The notes: generated by a model not told the origin, from the letters alone. A stretch of 64,000 nucleotides of DNA from Streptomyces monomycini (GCF_022271435.1 NZ_JAFIQY010000016.1:1-64000); one strand, 5' to 3'. Counted from the first letter of the stretch, positions 7,787 through 17,189 are shown. Made by a program: numbers and translations.

Positions 7787-8356
7787 ATGCCCCGTCTTGC
7801 TCTGTACACCTTCGGCGTCCTGAAGTCGGCCCTCGCCGACCCCGGGCCGCTCACGCGCGAGTTCTACGACACCGGTGAGGTCGTCTACCGGGAAATGAGT
7901 CAGCACCCCGGATACCTCGGGCACGCTGAAGCGGCAGACGCCGGCCGGGGATCGCACTTCGGGGCGGACTGGGGCGCATGGGGAGAGTTCGCCGTACCGA
8001 ACTGGTACGACAAGGGCCGTACGGCGGAAACCACCGCCCTGGCCACGACCCTCTCGCTGTGGACCGACCTGCGCCCTGCCTTCGACGCCATCTATACCGG
8101 CGTGCACCGTGAGGCGCTGAACAGGCGTTACGACTGGTTCGAGCGGTCCCGGCACCCGGGTCACGTGTTCTGGTGGGTCTCCGACGACGTGATACCCACC
8201 TGGCAGGCCGGGGTCTCCCGGCTGGAGCACCTCCACGACCACGGCTCCGCGCCGCACGCCTTCACCTTCCACCACGCGTTCGCCCCGGACGGAACTCCTG
8301 CCGAGGTCACGGGCGGTGCGTCTGGCGGCGGGTTCGCCAGGCCGTCCGCACACTGA
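7787..8356 (+). CDS. DUF3291 domain protein
   Basis: 189 residues, ATG 7787 preceded by AGGGAGAG. The DUF3291 signature includes LALYTFGVLKS near the start, FYDTGEVVYREMSQHPGYLGH, and PNWYDKGRTAETTALATTLSLW in the middle; GHVFWWV follows. The family is distantly related to antibiotic biosynthesis monooxygenase (ABM)-like ferredoxin folds; its reaction is unknown. The gene is divergent from pcaH and its last 50 bases overlap a small convergent membrane-protein gene. Confidence 0.8.
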   Translation: MPRLALYTFGVLKSALADPGPLTREFYDTGEVVYREMSQHPGYLGHAEAADAGRGSHFGADWGAWGEFAVPNWYDKGRTAETTALATTLSLWTDLRPAFDAIYTGVHREALNRRYDWFERSRHPGHVFWWVSDDVIPTWQAGVSRLEHLHDHGSAPHAFTFHHAFAPDGTPAEVTGGASGGGFARPSAH

Positions 8357-8483
8357 CGGCCGCGCTGCATATCAGGATGCTGCCGAGGACGATGTTCCAC
8401 GTGTCGCCGAGCCAGATCCCGAGGGCCGTCACGGCGAGCGCGCAGAGGAGGGCGAGGGTGGAGAGTATCCGTGCGAGAAGCAT
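8307..8483 (-). CDS. Small two-helix membrane protein
   Basis: 58 residues from ATG 8481-8483. Two hydrophobic helices (ILSTLALLCALAVTALGIWLG and WNIVLGSILICSAAVSV) are followed by a basic tail (RTAWRTRRQTHRP), so both ends are probably cytoplasmic. No recognised family. It lies between the APC permease and the DUF3291 gene and overlaps the latter by 50 bases in convergent orientation. Confidence 0.5.
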   Translation of the reverse strand: MLLARILSTLALLCALAVTALGIWLGDTWNIVLGSILICSAAVSVRTAWRTRRQTHRP

Positions 8484-8581
8484 GCGTGAGGGGTTCGGGT
8501 AGGGGTGGTCGGTGGCGCTCCACCGGGGGCCTTTCCTTGCGACCCTAACAGCGGGGCCCCGCTCCCCGCCGCCCCGGAGGG

Positions 8582-10495
8582 TCACGCCGACAGCCGGAAC
8601 CGCAGCCTGCAGATCGTTGCGTCCGTCGTGCGGCGCACCGCGTGGGCGACGACCGCGCCGCGCTGGTTCTGGAGGAGGCGTTGCCAGAGGTGGGCCGGTT
8701 CGACTTCGGGGATCAGGACGGTCACGCGGGTGTGGGGGTGCCGGCCGGCGAGTTCGCGTACGTATGCGGCGATCGGGCGGCCTACGGTGCGCGTGGCGGA
8801 GGGGAGTTCGAGGAGGTCGACGCCGGGGTTCCACAGTTCCCAGTCGCGGCGCAGGGACTCCGCCGTACGCCGGTCCTCGGGCGCGGCGTACGTGACGGTG
8901 ACGGCCACCACCTCGTCGCCGAGCGAGACCGCGGCGTTCAGCGCCTCGCAGGTGAGCCTGGACAGGTGGGAGACGGGGACGACGACGAGGGAGCGGTCGC
9001 GGTGCGGGGGTTCGGGGATGCGGCCGAGGTGCAGGCGGTCCGCGATCCTGCCGTACGCCCGGTGGACGGCCTCGAAGGTGAGGACGAGCAGCGGCAGCGC
9101 GACGACGATGAGCCAGGCGCCCTCGGTGAACTTCGTGGCGGTGACGACGGCGGCCGAGACGCCGGTCAGCAGCGCGCCGAAGCCGTTGAGCACGGCCTTG
9201 CCGCGCCAGCCGGGGGAACGTTCCTGCCGCCAGTGGCGGACCATGCCGACCTGGCAGATGGTGAAGCCGACGAAGACGCCGATGGCGAAGAGCGGGACGA
9301 GGGTGTTCACGTCGCCGCCGGAGAAGCCGAGGAGCAGTGCGGCGACGGCGGCCAGCGCGAGGACGCCGTGCCGGTGCACCTGCCGGTCGGCCTTGAGGCC
9401 GAAGACGTGCGGCAGGTAGTTGTCGCGGGCCAGCAGGCCCATCAGGACCGGCAGCCCGCCGAAGCTGGTGTTGGCGGCGAGGGCGAGCAGCACCATCGTC
9501 GCGAACTGCACGACATAGAAAGCCCAGTTGTGGCCGAGCGACGCGTCCGCGAGCTGCGCGAGGACGGTGACGCCTTCGACCGGCTGGAGGTGGAAGCGCC
9601 CGATGAGCACCGAGAGGCCGATCAGCATCACGCCGAGCAGGGCGCCCAGGGCGACCTCGGTGCGCTGCGCGCGCTTGGCGGCGGGCGCGCGGAAGGACGG
9701 TACGGCGTTGGCGACCGCCTCGACGCCGGTCAGGGCCGAACACCCGGCGGCGAACGCCTTGAGCAGGAGCAGCGCGCCGACCGAGGTCGCGTTGTCCGCC
9801 AGGACGGAGGCGTGGCCGGCGGCGGACGCCGTGGAGGCGGGCGCGTCCCGGAACAGGCCGGCCACGACGACGGTGAGGATCGACCCCACGAAGACGGCGG
9901 TGGGCAGGATGAAAGCTTTCGCCGAGTCGACGATGCCGCGCAGGTTCACCGCGGTCACCAGCACGAGCACGCCCAGGCACAGCCAGAGCCGCTGGCCGTG
10001 GAGGGCGGGAAAGGCGGAGGTGAGCGCGGCGACGCCGGCCGTCACCGACACGGCGACGTTCAGCACGTAGTCGAGGAGGAGCGAGGCCGCGGCGGCCAGG
10101 GCCGTACGGCGCCCGAGGTGCGCCTTGGCGACGGCGTACGAACCGCCGCCGTTCGGGAAGGCCGCGATCACCTGCCGGTACGAGGCGACGAGGACGGCGA
10201 GCAGGGCGGCGATGCAGAGGGTCACCGGGAGGGTGAAGCCAAGACCGTACGCCCCGGCGGCGGCCAGGATCAGGACGATGGACTCGGGCCCGTACGCGAC
10301 GGAGGCCATCGCGTCGAGGGAGAGGGCGGCGAGGCCCTGGACGGAGGTCAGACGGTGCCGGGCGTCCGGGTCGGGGGCGGGAGCGGGGGAGGGGGCGGAA
10401 GCGGGGCCGGAACCGGCACCGGAAAGGGACCGGCCGGTCACCCGGCCTGTGGTTCGGTCCGCGGGCCGGCCCACGGGTTTCCACACCATCGACAT
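8582..10495 (-). CDS. APC-superfamily amino acid/cation permease with C-terminal cytoplasmic domain
   Basis: 637 residues from ATG 10493-10495, which has GGAGG ten bases upstream. After a 40-residue polar leader there are about twelve membrane helices beginning RLTSVQGLAALSLDAMASVAYGPE, the conserved APC entry (G-L..LS...YG.E). The last 140 residues form a soluble domain (RSLVVVPVSHLSRLTCEAL..., VTVLIPEVEPAHLWQRLL) like the nucleotide/USP-like tail of large Streptomyces permeases. Likely substrate is an amino acid, polyamine or K+, which the sequence does not settle. No c-di-AMP (ydaO) riboswitch was recognised in the 330-base leader. Confidence 0.85.
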   Translation of the reverse strand: MSMVWKPVGRPADRTTGRVTGRSLSGAGSGPASAPSPAPAPDPDARHRLTSVQGLAALSLDAMASVAYGPESIVLILAAAGAYGLGFTLPVTLCIAALLAVLVASYRQVIAAFPNGGGSYAVAKAHLGRRTALAAAASLLLDYVLNVAVSVTAGVAALTSAFPALHGQRLWLCLGVLVLVTAVNLRGIVDSAKAFILPTAVFVGSILTVVVAGLFRDAPASTASAAGHASVLADNATSVGALLLLKAFAAGCSALTGVEAVANAVPSFRAPAAKRAQRTEVALGALLGVMLIGLSVLIGRFHLQPVEGVTVLAQLADASLGHNWAFYVVQFATMVLLALAANTSFGGLPVLMGLLARDNYLPHVFGLKADRQVHRHGVLALAAVAALLLGFSGGDVNTLVPLFAIGVFVGFTICQVGMVRHWRQERSPGWRGKAVLNGFGALLTGVSAAVVTATKFTEGAWLIVVALPLLVLTFEAVHRAYGRIADRLHLGRIPEPPHRDRSLVVVPVSHLSRLTCEALNAAVSLGDEVVAVTVTYAAPEDRRTAESLRRDWELWNPGVDLLELPSATRTVGRPIAAYVRELAGRHPHTRVTVLIPEVEPAHLWQRLLQNQRGAVVAHAVRRTTDATICRLRFRLSA

Positions 10496-10824
10496 CGTTC
10501 GCCGTACCTCCGTGCGCTGCGGGAAGAGAACCCCGGTGACGGGGCCAGCCCAGCGTGAGTGCCGGTTCGTACGGGCGCGCCGGTTCTTGGCGTGGCTTTG
10601 GCGGGTGATCCGGCCTTCTTCACGCCTTCTTGATGCCCGGCGGGGGTGTACTGACGCGGGTGGGTGGCCGGGGCACCGGGTGGTACGGACATCGGGTGGC
10701 ACGGGCACCGGTGCGCGTACGGCGGGGGCCGCGTTGTCAGCGGTGCGTCAAGCAGCCGCGACGCGCCGTCAGTGTCGCGTCAATGTCCCGGCGGCGTGCG
10801 CGCCACGGGCCTACCGTCACGGCC
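10496..10824. other. Divergent intergenic region
   Basis: 329 bases between the permease and the membrane-protein gene. It contains the permease ribosome binding site (GGAGG on the minus strand at about 10506-10511) and GC-rich sequence. I see no riboswitch or operator I can support. Confidence 0.4.
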
Positions 10825-11403
10825 ATGGAACGGAGAGGCGGTGTGACGCGCGATGGACGGCATACGCGAAGGAGGTACGCCCTTCCACCCCCGGTGCACG
10901 GCCCGGCGGCGTACCGCGACCGCCGGTGGACGGCCGAACTGCGCACGACGGCCTGCGGCACGGCCGGCGTCCTCGGCCTCATGCTCGGCGTCGACCTCGC
11001 CTGCCGCACCCTCGACCCGCTGCGCGCCGCCTGCTGGACGGGCCTCGCGGTGGTGCTCTTCGCGGCGCTCTTCCCGGCACGGGTGACGGCCGGCGCGGGA
11101 TGGCTCGTCGTACGGGGGCTGCTGTGCGAGCGCCGGGTCCGTACCGACCTGCTGGTCCTCGTCCACCGCAGTGACGGGATGGCGCCCCGGCTGGTGCTGC
11201 GTGACGCGGTGGGCGGCCGCGTCGAACTGGACCCCAAGGTCCTCACCGCCGACCCGGCCCTGTGGCACCTCCTCGACACCGGCGCCCGGCTGTCGCGGGA
11301 GCGCGGGCTGCTCCGGTCGGGTAGTGAGGTGCTGCGGGTGCTGGGGGAGTGTGTCGACCGGGACGGTGCCCGGAGGATCTTCGAGGCTTCGGGGATGGAG
11401 TGA
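10825..11403 (+). CDS. Hypothetical membrane protein
   Basis: 192 residues from ATG 10825; a GTG at 10843 has a closer GGAGAGG and could be the real start. A charged N-terminus of about 40 residues is followed by two membrane helices (TACGTAGVLGLMLGVDLAC and CWTGLAVVLFAALFPARV). A soluble part follows (LVLVHRSDGMAPRLVLRDAVGGRVELDPKVL), patterned like the PH-like/DUF3093 membrane-anchored domains. The C-terminal helix ends RRIFEASGME. Function unknown. A 23-bp tandem repeat starts 35 bases after the stop. Confidence 0.75.
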   Translation: MERRGGVTRDGRHTRRRYALPPPVHGPAAYRDRRWTAELRTTACGTAGVLGLMLGVDLACRTLDPLRAACWTGLAVVLFAALFPARVTAGAGWLVVRGLLCERRVRTDLLVLVHRSDGMAPRLVLRDAVGGRVELDPKVLTADPALWHLLDTGARLSRERGLLRSGSEVLRVLGECVDRDGARRIFEASGME

Positions 11404-11437
11404 CCGGCCGCCCGAGAGCGGATCTTGCCACGGCCGC

Positions 11438-11552
11438 CGGAACCGCTACGAACACGTCGCCGGAACCGCTACGAACACGTCGCCGAGGCGGCCACGAACA
11501 CCTCGCCGAGGCCGCCACCGACACGCCGCCGGACCTGCTACGGATGCGCCCG
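11438..11552. repeat. 23-bp tandem repeat, about 5 decaying copies
   Basis: Units begin at 11438, 11461, 11484, 11507 and 11530. The first two are identical (CGGAACCGCTACGAACACGT then CGC) and later units diverge. The last unit runs into the 3' end of the minus-strand DUF1737 gene. The repeat lies between two convergent genes. Confidence 0.85.
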
Positions 11553-11759
11553 TGACTCCTGCGCCCCGCCCGGCCACAGCAGTGCCTGGGCGACGATGAC
11601 GCGCTCGCCGTTGAAGGTCACGGCGGGCCCGCCGTGCAGCGTGTAGCCCAGGGCGAGCATCTCGCTCACCCGGTGGCAGAACGCGGCGTCGTCCGGGCCG
11701 GTCAGGACGCGGTAGACGGGCATGCCGTCCGGCGGAGTGCTGGAGGAAGAACCGTTCAC
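11538..11759 (-). CDS. DUF1737 protein
   Basis: 73 residues from GTG 11757-11759, which overlaps the SDR stop codon (GTGA) and has a GGGGGCG site. A start at ATG 11721-11723 would give the 61-residue domain alone. The domain reads MPVYRVLTGPDDAAFCHRV, then LALGYTLHGGPAVTFNG and AQALLWP, the full DUF1737 pattern. Family members are small proteins of unknown role. The tight coupling suggests co-expression with the dehydrogenase. Confidence 0.75.
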   Translation of the reverse strand: MNGSSSSTPPDGMPVYRVLTGPDDAAFCHRVSEMLALGYTLHGGPAVTFNGERVIVAQALLWPGGAQESRAHP

Positions 11760-12694
11760 GAGGCGGCGCCCCCGAAGTCGTAGCGAACGCCCGTCAGCTC
11801 CTCCGACGCGTCCCACAGCCGCGCCGACGTCTCGTCGTCGCGTGTCCACGGTGCGCGGGGGGACGGCGCGGTCGCTCCGCGCAGGCCGGTGCGCGGGCCG
11901 AGGAAAGCGTCCGGCTTCATGTGCGGGGCGGTGGCGGCGCACAGTGTCGGCAGGGCGCCGGACTCGGCAGGCTGGCCGACGATGCGGTTGGCCAGTGCCA
12001 CGACGCGCTCCGCGCCCGTACGCCCCTCCATCCGTACGCCGGCGGTCTGCAGGTTGGTGTCGGCGTACCCGGGGTGCGCCGCGACGGCCAGCACCTGCGA
12101 ACCGGCGCGCGCCAGGCGGCGCGACAGCTCGTGGACGAAGAGCAGGTTGGCGCTCTTGGAACGGCCGTAGGCGATCCAGCGGCGGTAGCCGCGCTCGCTG
12201 TTGAGGTCGTCCAGGTCGACATTGCCCAGTACGTGGAAGCCGCTGGAGACGGTGACGACGCGCGCCCCGTGCGTGGCCAGCAGTCTGGGGAGGAGGAGGC
12301 CGGTGAGTGCGAAGTGACCGAGGTGGTTGGTCCCGAACTGCATCTCGAAGCCGTCGGCGGTACGGCGGTGCGGGAGCGCCATCACCCCGGCGTTGTTGAC
12401 GAGGAGATCGAGACGGTCGCCGTCGAAGGTGTCCAGGCCCGCCGCGAAGGCGCGTACGGACGCCAGGTCGGCCAGGTCCAGCTGCCGGAACTCCACCTCC
12501 GCCGACGGTACTTCGGAACGCAGCCGGGCGAGAGCGGCATGCCCGCGTGCCTCGTTGCGGCAGGCCAGTACGGTGCGGGCGCCGCGCCGGGCGAGTTCGC
12601 GTGCGGTGATGTAACCGATGCCGCTGTTGGCGCCGGTGACGACCGCCGAGCGGCCCGTCTGGTCGGGGATGTGGCTCGTGGTCCAACGGGTCAC
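11756..12694 (-). CDS. Short-chain dehydrogenase/reductase (retinol dehydrogenase-like)
   Basis: 312 residues from GTG 12692-12694, with GGAG about 10 bases upstream. Classical SDR motifs are present: cofactor loop VVTGANSGIGYITARELARRG, LLVNNAGVMALP, active-site Ser in VVTVSSGF, and YGRSKSANLLF with the catalytic Tyr and Lys. The Arg-rich loop after beta 2 (ACRNEARG) suggests NADP(H). C-terminal part: HPGYADTNLQ and a DASEELTGVRYDF end, as in bacterial WW-oxidoreductase/retinol-dehydrogenase-like SDRs. Substrate unknown. It overlaps the downstream DUF1737 gene by four bases. Confidence 0.9.
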   Translation of the reverse strand: MTRWTTSHIPDQTGRSAVVTGANSGIGYITARELARRGARTVLACRNEARGHAALARLRSEVPSAEVEFRQLDLADLASVRAFAAGLDTFDGDRLDLLVNNAGVMALPHRRTADGFEMQFGTNHLGHFALTGLLLPRLLATHGARVVTVSSGFHVLGNVDLDDLNSERGYRRWIAYGRSKSANLLFVHELSRRLARAGSQVLAVAAHPGYADTNLQTAGVRMEGRTGAERVVALANRIVGQPAESGALPTLCAATAPHMKPDAFLGPRTGLRGATAPSPRAPWTRDDETSARLWDASEELTGVRYDFGGAAS

Positions 12695-12805
12695 GCCTGC
12701 TGCGCTCCTTCGTCGGTGCGTCGGGAGCACCAGGGTACGCCCGGCCCGTCGGGGATACTCCCAGGCCGGGGCCGGGGCCGGGGCCGGGACGCGTACAGGG
12801 GAAAG

Positions 12806-13174
12806 TTAGCTCCCGATCTCCCGCACCCGGTAGACGGGCACCGACACCGCCGGATCGTCCAGGCAGGCGCCCGTCTCCAGGTCGAAGCGCTGCTTGAGGA
12901 GGGGCGAGGCGACGAACGGGCGGCCGCCGGCCGAGCCGGTCAGGCCGCGGGAGAGGACGTACGCGCCGGTGAACGGGTCGCGGTTACCGATGGCGTACGG
13001 GCGTCCCGCGCGGTCCAGGAACAGCGCGACCTGCCCGCCGTCGGGGAGCAGGGCGGCGACGCCCCGGCCGGGGACGAGGGCGGAGGGGGCGCAGACCGGG
13101 AACCAGGTGCGGTCCGACCGCTGTTCCGCGTGCGGTTCCGAGGGGAGTTCTACTGCGAGTGTCGTGGGGCTCAT
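12806..13174 (-). CDS. nirD: Nitrite reductase [NAD(P)H] small subunit
   Basis: 122 residues from ATG 13172-13174, overlapping the end of nirB by four bases. It has the Rieske-like NirD fold: TWFPVCAPSALVPGRGVAALL, VALFLDRAGRPYAIGNRDPFTGAYVLSRGL, and VASPLLKQRFDLETGACLDD. The C-H pairs of a true Rieske cluster are missing, as is normal for NirD. It is the partner of NirB in assimilatory reduction of nitrite to ammonium. Confidence 0.92.
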   Translation of the reverse strand: MSPTTLAVELPSEPHAEQRSDRTWFPVCAPSALVPGRGVAALLPDGGQVALFLDRAGRPYAIGNRDPFTGAYVLSRGLTGSAGGRPFVASPLLKQRFDLETGACLDDPAVSVPVYRVREIGS

Positions 13175-15822
13175 CGGGCGGCGGTCCCTTCCAGGGTGCG
13201 GGCGCGGCTGTCGGAAGCGGTACGGACGGGCAGGGCCGGCCCGGCCAGCAGCACCAGGTCCGGCTTGATCTGGTCCCGTTCCGGGACGAAGCGGACGGCC
13301 GGGTCGGGGGCGTCCGGCGCGTTGACGAAGGAGACGAACCGGGCGAGGCGTTCCGGGTCGGCGAGGGTGTCGGCCCACTCGTCGCGGTAGGCCGTCACAT
13401 GCGCGGCCATCAGGGCCTCCAGCTCGTCGCAGAGGCCGAGCGAGTCGTGCACGACCACGTCGCGTACGTGGCCGAGGCCGCCCTCGATGCGCTCCAGCCA
13501 GGCGGAGGTGCGCTCCAGGCGGTCGGCGGTGCGGATGTAGAACATCAGGAAGCGGTCGATGAGCCGGATCAGTTCGGCGTCGGAGAGGTCCTGGGCGAGC
13601 AGGTCGGCGTGGCGCGGGTCGGCGCCGCCGTTGCCGCCGACGTAGAGGTTCCAGCCGTTGGAGGTGGCGATGACGCCGAAGTCCTTGCCGCGCGCCTCGG
13701 CGCACTCGCGCGCGCAGCCGGAGACGGCCGACTTGAGCTTGTGCGGGGAGCGCAGGCCCCGGTAGCGCAGCTCCAGGTCGATGGCCATCCGGACGGAGTC
13801 CTGGACGCCGTAGCGGCACCAGCTCTGTCCGACGCATGACTTCACGGTGCGCAGGGCCTTGCCGTACGCGTGCCCGGACTCGAAACCGGCGTCCACCAGG
13901 CGGGCCCAGATGCGCGGGAGCTGGTCGACGCGGGCGCCGAACAGGTCGATGCGCTGGCCGCCGGTGATCTTCGTGTAGAGGCCGAAGTCGCGGGCCACCT
14001 CGCCGATGACGATCAGCTTCTCCGGGGTGATCTCGCCGCCGGGGATGCGCGGCACGACCGAGTAGGAGCCGTTGCGCTGGAGGTTGGCGAGGAAGTGGTC
14101 GTTGGTGTCCTGGAGGGCGGACTGTTCGCCGTCCAGGACGTGACCGTCGGCGCCGACCGTGGGGGCGAGCGAGGCGATGATCGAGCCCACGGTCGGCTTG
14201 CAGGTCTCGCAGCCGTCACCGCCGCGCGCTTCCTCCCGGCCGTGACCGTCCAGCAGCGCGGCGTACGAGGTGAGGCGGCGGGTGCGGACGATCTCGTACA
14301 GCTCGGCGCGGGTGTGCGGGAAGCAGCCGCACAGGCCCTGGTCGACGGTCACGCCGCCGGCTGCCAGCTCGTCGTTGACCAGCGTCGTCAGTGCCTTGAC
14401 GCAGCTGCCGCAGCCGGTGCCCGCCTTGGTGCACTTCTTCACCTCGGGCACGGTGGTGCAGGAGTGCTCGGAGACCGCGGTGCGGATGGTGCCCTTGGTG
14501 ACGTTGTGGCAGTTGCAGATCACCGCGTCGTCCGGGAGGGCGGCGGGCCCGAGCGCGGCCGGTGCGCCGGTGCCCGCGGGCAGCACGAGCTGTTCCGGGG
14601 CGACCGGCGGCACGGAGCCGGTGAGCGGGCGCAGCAGCCCGTACGACTCGGCGTCGCCGACCAGCACACCGCCGAGCAGCGCGCCGTCCGCGCCGACGAC
14701 CAGCTTCTTGTAGACGCCGGAACGGGAGTCGGCGTACACGACGTCGAGACAGCCCGGGGTGGTGCCGTGCGCGTCCCCGAAGGAGGCCACGTCCACGCCG
14801 AGCAACTTGAGCTTGGTGGAGGTGTCGGCGCCGGTGAAGGCGGGCCCGTCCAGGTCGCCGGCGACGGCGGGAGCGCCCTGGCCGGCCGCGATCGCGGCCG
14901 CCGCCGTCTCCGCCATCTCGTAACCGGGCGCCACCAGGCCGTACACCCGGCCGTCGGCCGCCAGCGCGCACTCGCCGATCGCGTACACGGCCGGGTCGCT
15001 GGTCCGGCACCGCTCGTCCACGCCGATGCCGCCGCGCTCGCCCACCGTCAGCCCGCAGTCACGGGCGAGCTGGTCGCGGGGGCGCACTCCGGCCGAGAAG
15101 ATCACCAGGTCGGTCTCGACGCGCGAGCCGTCGGACAGCTCCATGGCCCGTACGGCACCGTCCGCACCCGTGACGACCTCCTTGCCGCCAACACCCGTGT
15201 GGACGCTCAGGCCCATCTCCTCGACGGTCCGGCGCAGCGCGCTGCCGCCGCCCTCGTCCACCTGGACCGCCATCAGCCGCGGCTGGAACTCCACGATGTG
15301 GGTGCGCAGTCCGAGGCCCTTGAGCGCACCGGCCGCCTCCAGGCCGAGCAGGCCGCCGCCGACGACCGTGCCGGTGCGGGAGTTCTTGGCGTACTCCTCG
15401 ATGGCGAGCAGGTCCTCGACGGTCCGGTAGACGAAGCAGCCGGTGCTGTCCGCGCCGGGCACCGGCGGTACGAACGGGTACGAGCCGGTGGCCAGCACGA
15501 GGGTGTCGTACGGGACCACCAGGCCGGAACGGGCGGTCACGGTGCGCGTCGCGCGGTCGATCGCGGTGGCCGGGTCGCCGAGGTGCAGTTCGATGCCGTG
15601 CCGGGCCATGAAGCCGGGGTCGGCGAGGGACAGGTCCTCCGGTGTGCGGCCGGAGAAGTACGAGGTGAGCTGGACCCGGTCGTAGGCGGGCCGGGGCTCC
15701 TCGCAGAGCACCACGACGCGGGACCGGCGGGTCACCCCACGGTCGGCGAGGGCTTCGAGGAACCGCTGGCCGACCATGCCGTGGCCGATGAGCACGAGGG
15801 TGGGAACGGCGGTTGCGGCCAT
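13171..15822 (-). CDS. nirB: Assimilatory nitrite reductase [NAD(P)H] large subunit
   Basis: 883 residues, close to the usual size. N-terminal pyridine-nucleotide flavoprotein domain (LVLIGHGMVGQRFLEAL; second nucleotide fold at TVVGGGLLGLEAAGAL). It is followed by a BFD-like [2Fe-2S] domain (CNCHNVTKG and CTKAGTGCGSC). The C-terminal sirohaem/[4Fe-4S] domain has CVGQSWCRYG and SGCARECAEARGKDFGV giving the four cluster cysteines. It reduces nitrite to ammonia with six electrons from NAD(P)H in the cytoplasm. nirD overlaps its end and a flavoprotein gene ends three bases before its start, so the three form an operon. Confidence 0.95.
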   Translation of the reverse strand: MAATAVPTLVLIGHGMVGQRFLEALADRGVTRRSRVVVLCEEPRPAYDRVQLTSYFSGRTPEDLSLADPGFMARHGIELHLGDPATAIDRATRTVTARSGLVVPYDTLVLATGSYPFVPPVPGADSTGCFVYRTVEDLLAIEEYAKNSRTGTVVGGGLLGLEAAGALKGLGLRTHIVEFQPRLMAVQVDEGGGSALRRTVEEMGLSVHTGVGGKEVVTGADGAVRAMELSDGSRVETDLVIFSAGVRPRDQLARDCGLTVGERGGIGVDERCRTSDPAVYAIGECALAADGRVYGLVAPGYEMAETAAAAIAAGQGAPAVAGDLDGPAFTGADTSTKLKLLGVDVASFGDAHGTTPGCLDVVYADSRSGVYKKLVVGADGALLGGVLVGDAESYGLLRPLTGSVPPVAPEQLVLPAGTGAPAALGPAALPDDAVICNCHNVTKGTIRTAVSEHSCTTVPEVKKCTKAGTGCGSCVKALTTLVNDELAAGGVTVDQGLCGCFPHTRAELYEIVRTRRLTSYAALLDGHGREEARGGDGCETCKPTVGSIIASLAPTVGADGHVLDGEQSALQDTNDHFLANLQRNGSYSVVPRIPGGEITPEKLIVIGEVARDFGLYTKITGGQRIDLFGARVDQLPRIWARLVDAGFESGHAYGKALRTVKSCVGQSWCRYGVQDSVRMAIDLELRYRGLRSPHKLKSAVSGCARECAEARGKDFGVIATSNGWNLYVGGNGGADPRHADLLAQDLSDAELIRLIDRFLMFYIRTADRLERTSAWLERIEGGLGHVRDVVVHDSLGLCDELEALMAAHVTAYRDEWADTLADPERLARFVSFVNAPDAPDPAVRFVPERDQIKPDLVLLAGPALPVRTASDSRARTLEGTAAR

Positions 15823-15824
15823 GG

Positions 15825-17189
15825 TCAGGAGCCTCCGTCGGGGGTGGGAGCGGTCCGGGGACCGCCGCTGGATTCGGGGGTGAGCAGGTGCAGGAGGGGC
15901 GCCGCGGGCAGCGGGTCGTCGGCCTCCCAGGTACGGGCGAGGGTGCCGACGGCGCCCAGGTCGCCGAGGAGGATGCCGCCCACGAGGCGGTCACCGCGGA
16001 CGATGACCTGGCGGTAGGCGCTGCGGGTGGCGTCGGACAGCCGGATCACGTCGTCGCCGGGGGCGGGGGAGGGGGTGCCGAAGGCGGCGAGGTCGAGGGG
16101 GGTGGAGGGGGTGGAGGGGGAAGAGAGGGAGGTGGGGCTGGAGTTGGGGCCGGGATTGGTGCTGGTGCCGGGGCCGGTGCCGGGGCCGGGGCCGGTGAGG
16201 GTGAGGCGGGTGAGGGCGCGGGTGCCGCGGTAGCGGGCGGCGGCCTCCTCCGAGAGGAGGCGCGCCAGCAGGTCCGCCTGTTCGAGGGCGGCGCCCGCCA
16301 GGCCGTACACCACGCCGTCATGCTGTGCACAGTCGCCGATCGCGTGAATACGGGGATCGGCCGTCCGCAGCTCGTCGTCCACCACGATGCCGCGGTCCAC
16401 CGGCAGCCCGGCGGCCCGCGCGAGTCCGACGCGCGGCCGTACGCCGCAGGCGAGGACGACCACGTCGGCGTCGGGCAGGTAACCGTCTGCGAGTTCCACG
16501 CCGCGTACGGAGCCGTCCTCGACGCGCAGCCCGCGCACCCGGCACTTCGTGTGGACTTCGACACCCAGCGCCTCGATGTGCGCCCGCAGCAGGGCCGCGG
16601 CACCGGCGTCCAGCTGCCGTTCCATCACATGCTCGCCCTGCTGCGCGAGCAGCACCGGTACACCGCGCTCGGCCAGCGCACGGGCCGCGGACACACCGAG
16701 CAGCCCGCCGCCGATCACCACGGCGCGCGCCCCCGGCCGGGCGGCGGCCGCGGCGAGCGCCGTGCAGTCGTCCAGGGTGCGGAAGGGGTGGACGCCGTCG
16801 GGCAGCTCGTCGTGCCCGGGAGGGAAGAGGCCGCGCAGCGGCGGCAGCACCGGGTTGGAGCCGGTCGCGAGGACGAGCCGGTCGTACGGTACGGCCTGCC
16901 CGTCGTCGCACAGCACCGTACGGGTCGCCCGGTCGATCCGTACCGCCCGCACCCCGCCCAGCCACCGCACGCCGTCGTGCGGGGCGGGCAGCGCGATGAC
17001 CTCGTGCGCGTACCGGCCGGCCAGCACCTCGGCGAGCAGGACACGGTTGTACGGCGCGTGCGGCTCCTCACCGAGGACGGTGAGCGCCGGGCCGCCGGTG
17101 CCGTGGGCGCCGGCCGGGCGGAGGCGCTGCGCGAGCCGGGCGGCCGCCATGCCGCCGCCGATCACCACCACACGCTGTTGCGAGGTCAT
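15825..17189 (-). CDS. NAD(P)/FAD-dependent oxidoreductase of the nitrite reductase operon
   Basis: 454 residues from ATG 17187-17189. FAD-binding GGGMAAARLAQRLR at the start, a second GGGLLGVSAARALAERG for NAD(P), and an ATGSNPVLPP strand: a NirB-like N-terminal oxidoreductase without the haem domain. Near the C-terminus is a low-complexity Pro/Gly/Thr/Ser stretch (TGPGPGTGPGTSTNPGP...) not normally in the fold. It is the first gene of the nir operon and ends two bases before nirB. It probably supplies electrons for nitrate or nitrite reduction (NasB-like); that role is inferred from position. Confidence 0.85.
   Translation of the reverse strand: MTSQQRVVVIGGGMAAARLAQRLRPAGAHGTGGPALTVLGEEPHAPYNRVLLAEVLAGRYAHEVIALPAPHDGVRWLGGVRAVRIDRATRTVLCDDGQAVPYDRLVLATGSNPVLPPLRGLFPPGHDELPDGVHPFRTLDDCTALAAAAARPGARAVVIGGGLLGVSAARALAERGVPVLLAQQGEHVMERQLDAGAAALLRAHIEALGVEVHTKCRVRGLRVEDGSVRGVELADGYLPDADVVVLACGVRPRVGLARAAGLPVDRGIVVDDELRTADPRIHAIGDCAQHDGVVYGLAGAALEQADLLARLLSEEAAARYRGTRALTRLTLTGPGPGTGPGTSTNPGPNSSPTSLSSPSTPSTPLDLAAFGTPSPAPGDDVIRLSDATRSAYRQVIVRGDRLVGGILLGDLGAVGTLARTWEADDPLPAAPLLHLLTPESSGGPRTAPTPDGGS

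Noticed and set aside
10496..10824. c-di-AMP (ydaO) riboswitch upstream of the APC permease
   Set aside because: Such permeases are sometimes under this riboswitch, but the leader lacks the conserved core blocks; only short GC-rich fragments resemble it.
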